Made by a program: the position numbers and the translations under genes. DNA of 64,000 nucleotides from Owenia fusiformis (lineage: Eukaryota > Annelida > Polychaeta > Sabellida > Oweniidae): the NCBI GenBank assembly GCA_903813345.2, contig CAIIXF020000008.1, positions 38,876,867 to 38,940,866 of the forward strand, in the 5' to 3' direction. Below, in pieces: positions 1 through 13,700 of this stretch; the stretch's first letter is position 1, and each line of letters starts with the position of its first letter. The notes beneath the pieces were generated by a model. That model was not told the origin of the DNA. It saw only the letters and a list, made by a program, of their open reading frames with translations, and made no database searches.

Positions 1-640
1 TGAGATAATGCACCTGATTAATTGATAAAATTCACCCCATTAATTGAGATAATGCACTTGATTAATTGATAAAATTCACCCCATTAATTGAGATAATGCA
101 CTTGATTAATTGATAAAATTCACCCCATTAATTGAGATAATGCACTTGATTAATTGATAAAATTCACCCCATTAATTGAGATAATGCACTTGATTAATTG
201 ATAAAATTCACCCCATTAATTGAGATAATGCACTTGATTAATTGATAAAATTCACCCCATTAATTGAGATAATGCACTTGATTAATTGATAAAATTCACC
301 CCATTAATTGAGATAATGCACTTGATTAATTGATAAAATTCACCCCATTAATTGAGATAATGCACCTGATTAATTGATAAAATTCACCCCATTAATTGAG
401 ATAATGCACTTGATTAATTGATAAAATTCACCCCATTAATTGAGATAATGCACCTGATTAATTGATAAAATTCACCCCATTAATTGAGATAATGCACTTG
501 ATTAATTGATAAAATTCACCCCATTAATTGAGATAATGCACCTGATTGAGCAAATTCACCCCATTTATTGAGATAATGCACCTGAATAAGAAAATTAACC
601 CCATTAATTGAGATAATGCACCCATAAATCAACATAATGC
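1..640. repeat. Array A, 44-bp minisatellite (runs off the window start)
   Basis: About 14 head-to-tail copies of a 44-bp unit containing gagataatgcac and aaattcacccc. Copies are nearly identical, with a single c/t variant, until about 540, after which they decay into shortened variants up to about 665. Confidence 0.95.
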
Positions 641-1857
641 ACCCTATTGTTCAAGATAATGCACCCATCAATACAATATCAATTAAGATATAATTAACAA
701 CAGGGATATTATTTTGGATATTACTGATCAAAGTAATGGTAACACATCACCATGGTGACAATTTCTGCGCTGGTTTTCTAAGTACCACCCTCTTTAACCT
801 GGAATTACATCGATATATTAATACCCCTAGGAAAGGCAAGTTAATAAGTCATGATGGCCTAATGTTCTAGTGCCTAGTGCATTACTATTTGAAACAAGGT
901 ATAATGTATATGAGGGGATCTGCGCATTATACCGAAACCCATTATACCAACTGCATTATACCGAAACCCATTATACCGACGCACATTGTTTCAAAAGGCA
1001 TTTTACCGAATGCCATAATTCCTGCGTGTAACTATATGCTTGTAACTTTCAAGAGGCAATGCAAGCGCATAGTAATTTATAGACAAAATAGCGAACACCT
1101 ATTTAAAGTTTATTTAGAGTAAAATATTAGACTGTTTTCAAATTTTGATACATGATATTCATTAATTAGAATTGACGGAAATCCTTAAAAATGAGAGAAC
1201 ATCTATTTTGAGACTAGAACAACCTGTCTTGGTTTCCAGATGATCCCCAGAGATAGAAAAGCCACCCATTCGTTTGTCCATTTGTCCATCTATATATTCG
1301 GAAAACAACTAAATAGTTTATAGGAATACGCCTAATGGCCACAGGACATCTGATTTAGAACAATCTTCGAAAATGGAAGCCAATTAAAAATCAAGGGCAG
1401 AGAAACAGAAAAATATAAAAAGAAAAATAATTGAATTGAAATTAAATGTAACGTATTATGTATTCAAACATGACCGTGCTCTATTCGAATTTCTCAACCA
1501 ATCAGAATGCAGCATAGCCAATATAGAACGTTCTCTAATTCTCCATAGATGCACGACCATGCTCTATTCAATCTGCAATTTGCATTGTTTTGAGTGACGT
1601 CACATCTCAGCTGCACATCTGGGGCTCTGTCCGGGGATAGCTGTTCTTTTTTACTCCCTCCGTAACTACTGTAACTATTTAACTATGGCTGACTTCAAGT
1701 TTATACACCGTATAAGATCTAAAACGGGGAGTAAAATAGAACAGCCCAAACAAATTCTAAAATTTTTCCGGCCGACTTCAGAATCTTGACAGCATGCGTA
1801 TTCTTCCTTCATGCCCGTTCCACAGACACGGCTTTTACTAATTTTTATGTTTGAATC
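641..1857. other. No gene seen
   Basis: AT-rich single-copy-looking sequence. It has a short cluster of cattatacc words at 925-985. There is also a small imperfect inverted repeat, gctgttcttttttactccc at about 1641-1659 pairing with gggagtaaaatagaacagc at about 1727-1747. Nothing else is supported. Confidence 0.6.
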
Positions 1858-2015
1858 GGAATAAATAATGATAGGCCATTCAATATGGTGAAATTCAGCA
1901 CTCGTTGGACAGAATGTTAGTTCAAATGCACTCACCTTCGGTTCGTGCTTTGTACAACATTCTGTCCAACTCGTGCTGAATTTCACCATATTGAATGGCC
2001 TATCATTATTTATTC
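1858..2015. repeat. Foldback: 61-bp inverted repeat with 36-nt loop
   Basis: Left arm 1858-1918 and right arm 1955-2015 are reverse complements except for about two or three bases near gttgga. The loop is 1919-1954. A single strand would form a long hairpin. Such structures are typical of foldback elements or MITE remnants. The minus-strand open frame across it is a by-product. Confidence 0.9.
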
Positions 2016-2499
2016 CTTAAATAGATGATGAAATATTTTCGCAAACTGACAACATTACGTCCATTTTTTTATAATTTGAAATAGGTAGCCACATACAGTA
2101 TACAACGCTAGAACTATTTCCCCAGGACAATAGCTAAATGGAAAACTCTACCGGGTGACATCTTAGACTGTGACAGTCTAAGTAGTTTTAAATCATCATA
2201 CTATGCCTATGTCAATAACTGCAATTAAATAGGTGTGTTTTTAATATAGATCTATGTTTTAATGTAAAAGGTCCCCAGTGCGCAGCAACAAGCCTGCACT
2301 ACTGGTAAAGAGGGGTGATGTCAACGCGGTAGCCTGACAGTCGTCCCAGGGTATCCCGGCATAAAGGGAATTCCTAGGGGGGTACATGTCCAGGAAGTTT
2401 CCTTACAATTTTAAATGAGTTGTAAACCATTGATCTATTTTTAAATGTGAATGTTTTAAATTATATTCTATTCAAATATTCTAACACTGTTAGATTATA

Positions 2500-2723
2500 C
2501 AGGGTGGGCCAAAAAACGCCACTTTTTTTCAAAATGCTATAACTTTTTTAATTTTTGATACAAAATCATAATTTGCATACCAAATGAAAATTAAGGATGC
2601 TATCTAGCCATGGATTATGAATTGTACACTTTTACTTGAATAAAGTATGTCACACTTAAACTTATTTATTGGATAATTGAAAATTAATTTGAAATTTGAG
2701 GGCTTGGTTTTTGTACCACCTTG
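2500..2723. mobile_element. Short MITE-like element with CAGGGTGG end
   Basis: It begins cagggtgggccaaaaaacgc and ends ggtttttgtaccaccttg. The two ends are imperfect inverted repeats of about 16-20 bp and TA flanks both sides. It shares its first 17 bases with the element at 53644-54290 but not the interior. It is a non-autonomous DNA element, probably of the Tc1/mariner type because of the TA target. Confidence 0.55.
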
Positions 2724-3084
2724 TACAATTGAACCCAAATTATTCAATTTATCATAGTACAATAATTAAGAAATATGTTTTTATTACACAAATTGGTTTT
2801 TAATGAGCCTCCTCTTGCTGAAGTGATTTTTCATAGTTGAGAATGACAGCATAATTGCAATAACACTCAATTAAAAGATATCTAATTTCAAAACTGACAT
2901 TAATAATAGTATCATACTTTTCCTCCCGAGATCACTGAATGGGTAGAGGAAGGGAGGGGAGGGGTTCTACTTTCCTGTTATGTGGATAATATCCCAAATA
3001 GAGAGTCTTCTACTCCAAGTGGCCTTAGAGTTTTAACAAGGCATTGACATGACAAAATGTCACGGTAGTTAGATATTGCATTGT

Positions 3085-6000
3085 AAGTGAAGCTGCCAAA
3101 AGTCATAATATGTCTATATGTGTTGCCTGAAGCTGATAAAAGTCATAACATGTCTATATATGTTGCCTGAAGCTGCCAAAAGTCATAATATGTCTATATG
3201 TGTTGCCTGAAGCTGCCAAAAGTCATAACATGTCTCTATAAGTTGACCGAATCTGCCAAAAGTCATAACATGTCTATATGTGTTGACCGAAGCTGCCAAA
3301 AGTCATAACATGTCTATATGTGTTGCCTGAAGCTGCCAAAAGTCATAACATGTCTATATGTGTTGCCTGAAGCTGCCAAAAGTCATAACATGTCTATATG
3401 TGTTGACTGAAGCTGCCAAACGTCATAACATGTCTATATGTGTTGACTGAAGCTGCCAAACGTCATAACATGTCTCTATAAGTTGACCGAAGCTGCCAAA
3501 AGTCATAACAAGTCTATATGTGTTGAATGAAACTGCCAAAAGTCATAACATGTCTATATGTGTTGAATGAAGCTGCCAAAAGTCATAACATGTCTACATG
3601 TGTTGACTGAAGCTGCCAAAAGTCATAACATGTCTATATGTGTTGACTGAAGCTGCCAAAGAACATAACATGTCTATATGTGTTGACTGAAGCTGCCAAA
3701 AGTCATAACATGTCTATATGTGTTGACTGAAGCTGCCAAACGTCATAACATGTCTCTATAAGTTGACCGAAGCTGGCAAAAGTCATAATATGTCTATATG
3801 TGTTGCCTGAAGCTGCCAAAAGTCACAACATGTCTATATGTGTTGCCTGAAGCTGCCAAAAGTCATAATATGTCTATATGTGTTGCCTGAAGCTGCCAGA
3901 AGTCATAACATGTATATACGTGCTGACCGAACCTGCCAAAAGTCATAACATGTCTATATGTGTTGACTGAAGCTGCCAAAAGTCATAACATGTCTATATG
4001 TGTTGACTGAAGCTGCCAAAAGTCATAACATGTCTATATGTGTTGCCTGAAGCTGCCAAAAGTCATAACATGTCTATATGTGTTGACTGAAGCTGCCAAA
4101 CGTCATAACATGTCTATATATGTTGACTGAAGCTGCAAAGAGTCATAACATGTCTATATGTGTTGACTGAAGCTGCCAAAAGTCATAACATGTCTATATG
4201 TGTTGACTGAAGCTGCCAAACGTCATAACATGTCTATATATGTTGACTGAAGCTGCCAAACGTCATAACATGTCTATATGTGTTGACTGAAGCTGCCAAA
4301 AGTCATAACATGTCTATATGTGTTGACTGAAGCTGCCAAAAGTCATAACATATCTTTTTGTGTTGACCGAAGCTGCCAAAAGTAATAACATGTCTCTATA
4401 AGTTGACCGAATCTGCCAAACGTCATAACATGTCTATATGTGTTGACTGAAGCTGCCAAAAGTCATAATATGTCTATATGTGTTGACTGAAGCTGCCAAA
4501 GAACATAACATGTCTATATGTGTTGACTGAAGCTGCCAAAAGTCATAACATGTCTATATGTGTTGACTGAAGCTGCCAAACGTCATAACATGTCTCTATA
4601 AGTTGACCGAAGCTGCCAAAAGTCATAATATGTCTATATGTGTTGCCTGAAGCTGCCAAAAGTCACAACATGTCTATATGTGTTGCCTGAAGCTGCCAAA
4701 AGTCATAATATGTCTATATGTGTTGCCTGAAGCTGCCAGAAGTCATAACATGTATATACCTGCTGACCGAACCTGCCAAAAGTCATAACATGTCTATATG
4801 TGTTGACTGAAGCTGCCAAAAGTCATAACATGTCTATATGTGTTGACTGAAGCTGCCAAAAGTCATAACATGTCTATATGTGTTGCCTGAAGCTGCCAAA
4901 AGTCATAACATGTCTATATGTGTTGACTGAAGCTGCCAAACGTCATAACATGTCTATATACAGGGTGTCCCGAAAGTATGGGGGCCCCCCTAGGCAGACA
5001 TATTCCAGTGTCCTCATAGTATGTGTCATATATCATTTTAAAGCTTATCCAAAGTTACATTGATTTGCCAAGTATCATGGTTTAACTCCCAAATGGTAAA
5101 AAGTTACAGTCATTTTAAAAGTTAGTGTTTTGTCAAAATAAAGTTCAATTTTACACCACATTACTAGTCAATGAGTCCCCCCTTGGCCATGTTAACACCC
5201 GCAATTATTTTCAGATATGACCTTAAAAGCCCTTCAAATAGCGGTGTGGAATTTTATAACCTTCTTAAAACCTGTTAAGGCACTTTAGAAGAGTTTCCTT
5301 AGAGTTTCTACCCTCACCGTTCTCTTTTTCCAACTCAATATCCATCCGACCCGATAAAGATTGCTGCTGCTTTAGATGGCCCAGGAGGACACATTGACGA
5401 CTGATTTGGTGTAAAATTGAACTTAATTTTGACCAAACACTAAATTTTGAAATGCCTGTAATTTTTTCACATTTGAGAGTTGAACCATGATACTTGGTGA
5501 ATCAATGTAACTTTGGATAAGCTTTAAAATGATATATGACACATACTATGACGACACTGGTATATGTCTGCCTAGGGGGGGCCCCATACTTTCGGGACAC
5601 CCTGTATGTTGACTGAAGCTGCAAAGAGTCATAACATGTCTATATGTGTTGACTGAAGCTGCCAAACGTCATAACATGTCTCTATAAGTTGACTGAATCT
5701 GCCAAAAGTCATAACATGTCTATATGTATTGACTAAGCTGCCAAAAGTCATAACATGGTTATATAATGGGATGACTGAAGCTGCCAAAAGTCATAGCATG
5801 TCTATATGTGTTGACTGAAGCTGCCAAAAGTCATAACATATCTATATGTGTTGACTGAAGCTGCCAAACGTCATAACATGTCTATATGTGTTGACTGAAG
5901 CTGCCAAACGTCATAACATGTCTATATGTGTTGACTGAAGCTGCCAAAAGTCATAACATGTCTATATGTGTTGACTGAAGCTGCCAAAAGTCATAACATA

Positions 6001-7605
6001 TCTTTTTGTGTTGACCGAAGCTGCCAAAAGTAATAACATGTCTCTATAAGTTGACCGAATCTGCCAAACGTCATAACATGTCTATATGTGTTGACTGAAG
6101 CTGCCAAAAGTCATAATATGTCTATATGTGTTGACCGTAGCTGCCAAATGTCATAACATGTCTATATGTGTTGACCGAAGCTGCCAAATGTCATAACATG
6201 TCTATACGTGCTGACCAAATCTGCCAAACGTCATAACATGTCTATTTGTGTTGACAGAAGCTGCCAAAAGTCATAATATGTCTATATATGTTGACCGAAG
6301 CTGCCAAACGTCATAACATGTCTATACGTGCTGACAGAACCTGACAAAAGTCATAACATGTCTATATGTGTTGACCGAATCTGCCAAAAGTCATAACATG
6401 TCTATACGTGCTGACCGAACCTGCCAAAAGTCATAATATGTCTATATGTGTTGCCTGAAGCTGCCAAAAGTCATAACATGTCTATATGTATTGACTGAAG
6501 CTGCCAAAAGTCATAACATGTCTATATGTATTGACTGAAGCTGCCAAAAGTCATAGCATGTCTATATGTGTTGCCTGATGCTGCCAAAAGTCATAACATG
6601 TCTATATGTGTTGCCTGAAGCTGCCAAAAGTCATATTACCTGTCTATATGTGTTGACCGAAGCTGCCAAATGTCATAACATGTCTATATGCGTTGACTGA
6701 AGCTGCCAAATGTCATAACATGTCTATGTGTGTTGCCTGAAGCTGCCAAAAGTCATAACATGTCTATATGTGTTGACTGAAGCTGCCAAAAGTCATAACA
6801 TGTCTATATGTGTTGACCGAAGCTGCCAAAAGTCATAACATGTCTATATGTGTTGACCGAAGCTGCCAAAAGTCATAACATGTCTATATGTGTTGACTGA
6901 AGCTGCCAAAAGTCATAATATGTCTATATGTGTTGACCGAAGCTGCCAAAAGTCATAACATGTCTATATGTGTTGACCGAAGCTGCCAAATGTCATAACA
7001 TGTCTATACGTGCTGACTGAACCTGCCAAAAGTCATAATATGTCTATATGTGTTGACTGAAGCTGCCAAAAGTCATAACATGTCTATATGTGTTGACCGA
7101 AGCTGCCAAAAGTCATAACATGTCTATATGTGTTGACTGAAGCTGCCAAAAGTCATAACATGTCTCTATAAGTTGACCGAAGCTGCCAAAAGTCATAACA
7201 TGTCTATATGTGTTGACCGAAGCTGCCAAAAGTCATAACATGTCTATATGTGTTGACTGAAGCTGCCAAAAGTCATAACATGTCTCTATAAGTTGACTGA
7301 ACCTGCCAAAAGTCATAATATGTCTATATGTGTTGACTGAAGCTCCCAAAAGTCATAACATGTCTATATGTGTTGACCGAAGCTGCCAAAAGTCATAACA
7401 TGTCTCTATAAGTTGACCGAAGCTGCCAAACGTCATAACATGTCTATATGTGTTGACTGAAGCTGCCAAAAGTCATAACATGTCTATATGTGTTGACCGA
7501 AGCTGCCAAATGTCATTACATGTCTATATGTGTTGACCAAAGATACCAAAAGTCATAACATGTCTATATGTGTTGACAGAAGCTGCCAAAAGTCATAACA
7601 TGACT
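3085..7605. repeat. Array B, 40-bp minisatellite of about 97 copies
   Basis: The 40-bp unit contains gaagctgccaaaagtcataa and tctatatgtgttgact. Variants (gaacataac, cgtcataac, tctctataag, gtatatacgtgctg) recur in the same order 840 bp apart (3661-3960 against 4501-4800), which shows a 21-unit segmental duplication. It is interrupted by the MITE at 4961-5604. Confidence 0.97.
4961..5604. mobile_element. MITE with about 200-bp terminal inverted repeats, TA target
   Basis: A 644-bp insertion begins cagggtgtcccgaaagtatg and ends catactttcgggacaccctg. The inverted similarity extends about 200 bp from each end (to about 5160 and from about 5405). It is flanked by TA on both sides. It contains no transposase frame. 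It interrupts one repeat of array B, and the uninterrupted version is at 4101-4145. Confidence 0.93.
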
Positions 7606-7745
7606 ATTTGTGTTTACAATAAATATCTCAGGTCTGTGCAATGTCGAACGTAATACCCGGAACGTTCGCAAATTGGCGTTCGGTTTTTTACCGCATCCGA
7701 TTTGAATTAGCCAATAAACATGATAGGGGTGTGAAAACTTGAAAT

Positions 7746-7792
7746 TTATTCTGACGATGTGTCTCCCCCCTCTCTTGACATAAAGTCCAGAG
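7746..7792 (-). CDS. Terminal exon candidate (14 codons and stop)
   Basis: After acceptor gctgaaatattcag the phase-1 frame gives a split Ala, then LDFMSREGGDTSSE, then TAA at 7748-7746. The acidic/Ser end suits the exon 11 tail. The stop overlaps an AATAAA hexamer (7750-7745), a candidate polyadenylation signal. The local GC content is higher than in the flanking array. The evidence is one acceptor plus a fitting short frame, so it could be chance. Confidence 0.5.
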
Positions 7793-10700
7793 CTGAATAT
7801 TTCAGCACATGTTGATGATTGGTAAGTAAAAAAAATCTATCCTTATAACGTAATATATTTTCTATAGTTCAGTGAATTACGGTCATGAACCGTTCGGAAA
7901 CAACAGTTAAAACAAAGATTGTCCGCGTCCGTTTTGATTGCTCTGACAAGAAACCAACGGGGTCTTCTCATAAAATGTTTATATATATTCAAAGTTAAAA
8001 TTTTAAGTCAGTCTAAACAGTAGTTGTTAAGTTATTGGAAATTGTAAGAATTTCTTACAGACAGACCCCGAAACCCCTTCCTGAAGGAGCCCTGTGTTCT
8101 TTTATGTGCACCCATACAGACATACAAGTACACACCACAGAGTTATGGACCACTCAGTCAAACATCCTGAATAACTTTACACAACAAAAACAAATTGCAT
8201 TTGTATTGGCGATTGGCGATTGGTCATACATATAGGTTGGCAGTTCAATTTTATATGCAAGCTTAAACCCCCTATTGCCTGAACCATGCAGGGATCGAAT
8301 CCAGGGAGTTATTGCATACATGGGTGGACTATAACAATATGCCTTGTATGGTGTCATACAAGCCAAGTAAGTTTCTGGCTTTTCCCCTTGATACGATGTG
8401 AGCCATTTTGCTATACATGATTAATTATCAATTGAACCCACTTTATATAGCAGGTGAATTTGAGAGAACAATTGAAATATATCACTTAGTTCTATGAATC
8501 ATGCTCTATCTTCTTTATGAAGAAATAAAAATGAGCATAATTAGTTTTATCACAGGAAATCCATTTCAACAATATCTAAAAATGCTAAGAAAAAGCACTC
8601 TCTCATTTCTAGTTTTCTTTTGCTACCCGATTCTTTTAATACTATTCATTGTACAGTTCTTGAAAACAGCTTTTCCAGAAAGTCTCTTTATGAAGACTTT
8701 GTATCCCAATATTCAAGATGCAAGTAGAAATAGTCTTGATTTACATCATTAAATATCCCAAATTTAGTCAAAATGACTTCATATTTGAAGTCTGAAGTCT
8801 ACATGTATAATTACATCTAGAAATGTGGTTTAAAAAATGTTTATCAACTTTGAATTTTATTTGCTGTGAAAATATGACTTTGAGGTCAGAGAGATTCCCC
8901 ATAGACCCGATGTTATAAAATCACAAAAGCTGATATCAAAAGCTGACATATCCTTCTTGTGTTGGAGAGATAATATTTTCTATTACTACATATTTTAATT
9001 TGTACATATTTAATTTGTATAATTATCAGACACAAAAGGTTTATATGAAAATTGATCCACTTAAACTGATGAATATTGGAGTTTAAGGGAACTTTCTAAG
9101 ATTCTGCCATGTTACATGTATCTGACCCGAATTAGTTACCTATGTATCTGACCCTAATTAGTTACCTGCTGATGGAACTGGTAACTAACCTACTGGCATC
9201 TGGGTTATTGTACAGAGACTTTATAGATATCGTGTATAGAATTGTGATTCCTTTCACACCAAACATCGTATAAAATCTGAGTCTATGGGGTCAAAGGTCA
9301 TTTAAAATTGTTTTACTTAGCAATGGTATCTACATGACACTTACCTCCATCATTTGCGATCACTTCATCTGTTTCATCAATTTCAACAACATCTTTTTCT
9401 CCACTTTCATTTTCAAGACCAATTACGGGTGTGCTGTCTTTCCTAAATAATGTCCCTTTCTTTCCTGCGTTATTATTTCGCTCATTTTTAGTACTCTCCA
9501 TATTTTCTAGTCTGTTTGTTTTCTCCGTTAGCACTTTGGGATCATTGAGTAAGTTTGAATCTTTTTTGCTATGATTGGCTGACGATTTATCACTCATATT
9601 GTCGACTAAAAAATCTAAATTCTGTCTGTCAGGATCTTGATCTGGATCGCTGTTCTCTGATTGGTCGATTAAAATGGGTGAAGTCACATGTCGTAATTCA
9701 GCATTTGGACTTATAGCTGAAAATAAATAAATAATTATCAAATTAGGTCAAAGTTCGGACAACATTTTAGAGAAATCTGAGGGGGCAAGCCCCTGATCTT
9801 TTCCTTCCTAGCTACATGCCACTGAAAATCATAGTGTGATATGACCAGAAGTTTCATTAAACACATATATACAATGTTATAAATGAACATTTTGATGGTA
9901 TTGTGTCAAAATCCAACCAGTTTATCACCAAAATAACTTGAGAACATCAGCAGCAATCAGTCTTATATTCAAAGAATCATCAGTCCAGAGTGACGTTCAA
10001 TATAACCTTCAATATAAACTCCGTCTGCTGAATAAAAATTTCATTTTCCTCCCTAAAATTTGATAGAAGTTACAAATTGCCTGGCATTTTTATACAATTG
10101 ATAATCTGTCCTTCAAGGCTGTATATGTAGCATGTGGAATAATCCTAATTTTCCTGCTCTATTTTGCATGAAAAACTTGACCTTCGTAACATGTTCTCCA
10201 AGGGTATTACTTCTACAGGTATGCTTTTATATCTTACCATGTGCCCTAATTACTTGAATGGTCTAGTATATTAATACACCAGTTACGAACAGCTAGACGT
10301 AATTACATAGCTACGTCAAGTCATTTATGTCATACTGCGATCACTATATTTCATGGAGTTTGCGTTTCAGTGTAACTTCCGCAAAAATGGCGTGACATGG
10401 ACAGAATTAACAGGTAAAATCACTTCGAAATTTCAAGAGAACTTTTTACCTATAATAGCAAAACTTTTGTTTTATTTGTGCATTCTATCTATCAGATAAG
10501 AGTCTCAGGGGTATGTAGGCAAATTCATTTTGATAGGAGCACTCTGTTTAGTTTGAAAACGCACCCTTAATTATTATATATCAGCACTGTATATATACAC
10601 TGCTCAATATGTACAGTCTATACTGTATATGGTAAAATCTTTCCTATCAAAATGCCACTAAGATAGGCCAAAAATGTTCTAATAACAGGTGCTCACATTT

Positions 10701-13700
10701 TTAGGTTTCTTTGACAAATATGGACTAGATTGGAGATTACTAAATTGGGACTTAGACAAAGTGCTCATATTGAGGGGTGTTCAGATTATGCAGGTGTTCA
10801 GAAATACAGATACCTCTTCGTACCAATCAAATAGGGCTATAGGGTACTATGTGTTCAGTCAATTGTTTGTTATTTCTCTAAAGGACAACAGGAATACTCA
10901 ACTTAGAAATTAGCTTACTTCATATTTCTTTCCCTGTAATTTCTGCAGATTTAATAAGATTCACCAGGTATTTTACCCTTTGGGAGAATTTCATGCATTT
11001 TCAATAACCACTTTTTTCTCTAAAACATCTTATTGAGGAGTTAAATTTTTACATTTTTATTCAAATTAGTTTCAACACTTGAGGTTTTAATCCTCAGGTT
11101 TTCATGTTTTTCATACAGTTGTTGGAATTTTTGAATGGTCTTTCTCTTGTAATAAAGCCTATGAGATGGATAAGATGACAAATGATTTTTCTCCCCAGGG
11201 AATTGTATTCAATATTTGTACATAATCATGGTTGTGTTTTTCAAATGTAAAATAGAGTGAAAGAGTGAAATCAGCAAGGAATAAAGTAAACAGGCAATGG
11301 TGGTAAACACTTTGAATTGTATAGAAATGAAAGAAAATCTGACAGTGCAATTGTGCATATTTAAGGCTGCATGTATATGACCACATATACAATGGTGCAT
11401 GTTTAAGGCTGCATATAGAGGATCACATTTACTATGGTGCATGTTTAAGGGTGCATGTATAGGAGCACATTTACAATGGTGCATGTTTAAGGGTGCATGT
11501 ATAGGAGCACATTTTCAATGGTGCATGTTTTAGGGTGCATGTATAGGAGCACATTTACAATTGTGCATATTTAAGGCTGCATGCATATGAGTAGAGAGAA
11601 ATTGAGTGAAATGAGCATGAACATTCCGATATTATAAGCAAATTAGATACTGAACATATTTCATGAATCATCCGATAACTAAATGCCTTAACACCCGTTT
11701 ACTTGCTGATTTCACCCTTAGTTCTCTTTATATTGCATTTCAAAATATTAGTGCTCTGATTATTTCTACATTAACAGAATGCGTGTTATAAAATCATTGT
11801 TTAGAGGGTGTAATTAGTCAATAATTGACATCATGTTTGTAGATTTCCTGGATGGTGAAAGAAAGTCTTGCAAAAGAAGAAGAAAATGAGAGATTCTATC
11901 CTATTCTTAATCACCAACTGTATTGTGCTATATCTAATTACTATGGCTGTTCAAAAGGCCTAGCAATCTTTTAACTCTTTAATCACATTTATAGAAAAAA
12001 AATTAACCTCTTGACTACCTGGAGCTAAGTTGAGAATTTAATGTCAAAAGGTGGCAAAAATGAAAAATTCTCTGGTTTCATCCCATATTTTAGAGTCTTG
12101 GATTCAAGAGGTAAAAATCTCCTACAAAACTGCCTCTTTAAAAAATGCTCCACTATTAAATTTGAAATATCTTTAAATAGTCAAAAACACATAGTCCACA
12201 TCATGTGAATGTTTGTTTTAAAGTCCTATCAATCATACCAGACAAAGAATGACCTGAAATCCTCCCATGATGCAATACTCATTTATGTACCCCCTTCAGA
12301 CAAATCTGACTCATTAAGAAGATGAATTACATAAAGGAACTGCACTCATTACATAAAGGGGAGAATATCAGACATGAGTAGATGCCTTGGAGGCTTTCAA
12401 CATTGAGAGCTTTATAATTACAGCTATTCTGAATGAAATCAATAAAGGCAGTCATGTCAATCAAAGTGATTTCACTGATATGTGCAAATGACCTTAACAC
12501 ACTTTAAAGGCTTTGAAAGGAGAGGGAGAGTCCCTGTCAAATGACACTCCCTTGGCTTTGACATTGCTCCTTCAGGAGACTCCCTTGGCTTTGACAATGC
12601 TCCTTCAGGAGACTCCCCTAGCTATGAAAATGCTCCTTCAGGAGACTCCCTTGGCTTTGACATTGCTCCTTCAGGAGACTCCCCTAGCTATGAAAATGCT
12701 CCTTCAGAAGACTCCCTTGGCTATGACAATGCTCCTCCAGGAGACTCCATTGGCTTTGACAATGCTCCTTCAGGAGACTTGGCTGTGATAATGCTCCTTC
12801 AGGAGACTCCCTTGGCTATGACAATGCTCCTTCAGGAGACTCCCTTGGCTATGACAATGCTCCTTCAGGAGACTCCCTTGGCTTTGACATTGCTCCTTCA
12901 GGAGACTCCCTTGGCTTTGACAATGCTCCTTCAGGAGACACCCTTGGCTTTGACAATGCTCCTTCAGGAGACTTGGCTGTGATAATGCTCCTTCAGGAGA
13001 CTCCCTTGGCTATGACAATGCTCCTTCAGGAGACTCCCTTGGCTTTAACAATGCTCATTCAGGAGACTCCCTTGGCTTTGATAATGCTCCTTCAGGAGAC
13101 ACCCTTGGCTTTGACAATGCTCCTTCAGGAGACTCCCTTGGCTATGACAATGCTCCTTCAGGAGACTCCCTTGGCTATGACAATGCTCCTTCAGGAGACT
13201 CCCTTGGCTTTGACAATGCTCCTTCAGGAGACTCCCTTGGCTTTGACAATGCTCCTTCAGGAGACTCCCTTGGCTTTGACAATGCTCCTTCAGGAGACTC
13301 CCTTGGCTATGACAATGCTCCTTCAGGAGACTCCCTTGGCTATGACAATGCTCCTTCAGGAGACTCCCTTGGCTTTGACAATGCTCCTTCAGGAGACTCC
13401 CTTGGCTTTGACAATGCTCCTTCAGGAGACTCCCTTGGCTTTGACAATGCTCCTTCAGGAGACTCCCTTGGCTATGTTAATGCTCCTTCAGGAGACTCCC
13501 TTGGCTATGTTAATGCTCCTTCAGGAGACTCCCTTGGTTATGACAATGCTCCTTCAGGAGACTACCTTGGCTTTGACAACGCTCCTTCAGGAGACTCCCT
13601 TGGCTTTGACAATGCTCCTTCAGGAGACTATGATTTTATAGATGTTCCTTGTCTTCTATGACTCGATTTGTCTACTTGAGATATGTGTGTTCAAAACAAA

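Noticed and set aside
1675-1989. 104-codon minus-strand frame
   Set aside because: A large part lies in the foldback arms, and there is no recognised similarity or splice support.
2740-2850. Alternative terminal exon for the gene (acceptor near 2820)
   Set aside because: The pyrimidine tract is weak and the candidate at 7792 is nearer and fits as well or better.
8154-8366. B-box-like word (gattcgatccctg, minus strand) suggesting a SINE
   Set aside because: No A box at the right distance and no second copy.
8501-8752. Hydrophobic 83-codon plus-strand frame
   Set aside because: Lies in an intron of the opposite strand. Composition is what AT-rich DNA gives by chance, and there is no supporting signal.
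12513-13641. Leu/Thr/Gln repeat protein in array D
   Set aside because: A by-product of the 33-bp period, and antisense to the only supported gene.
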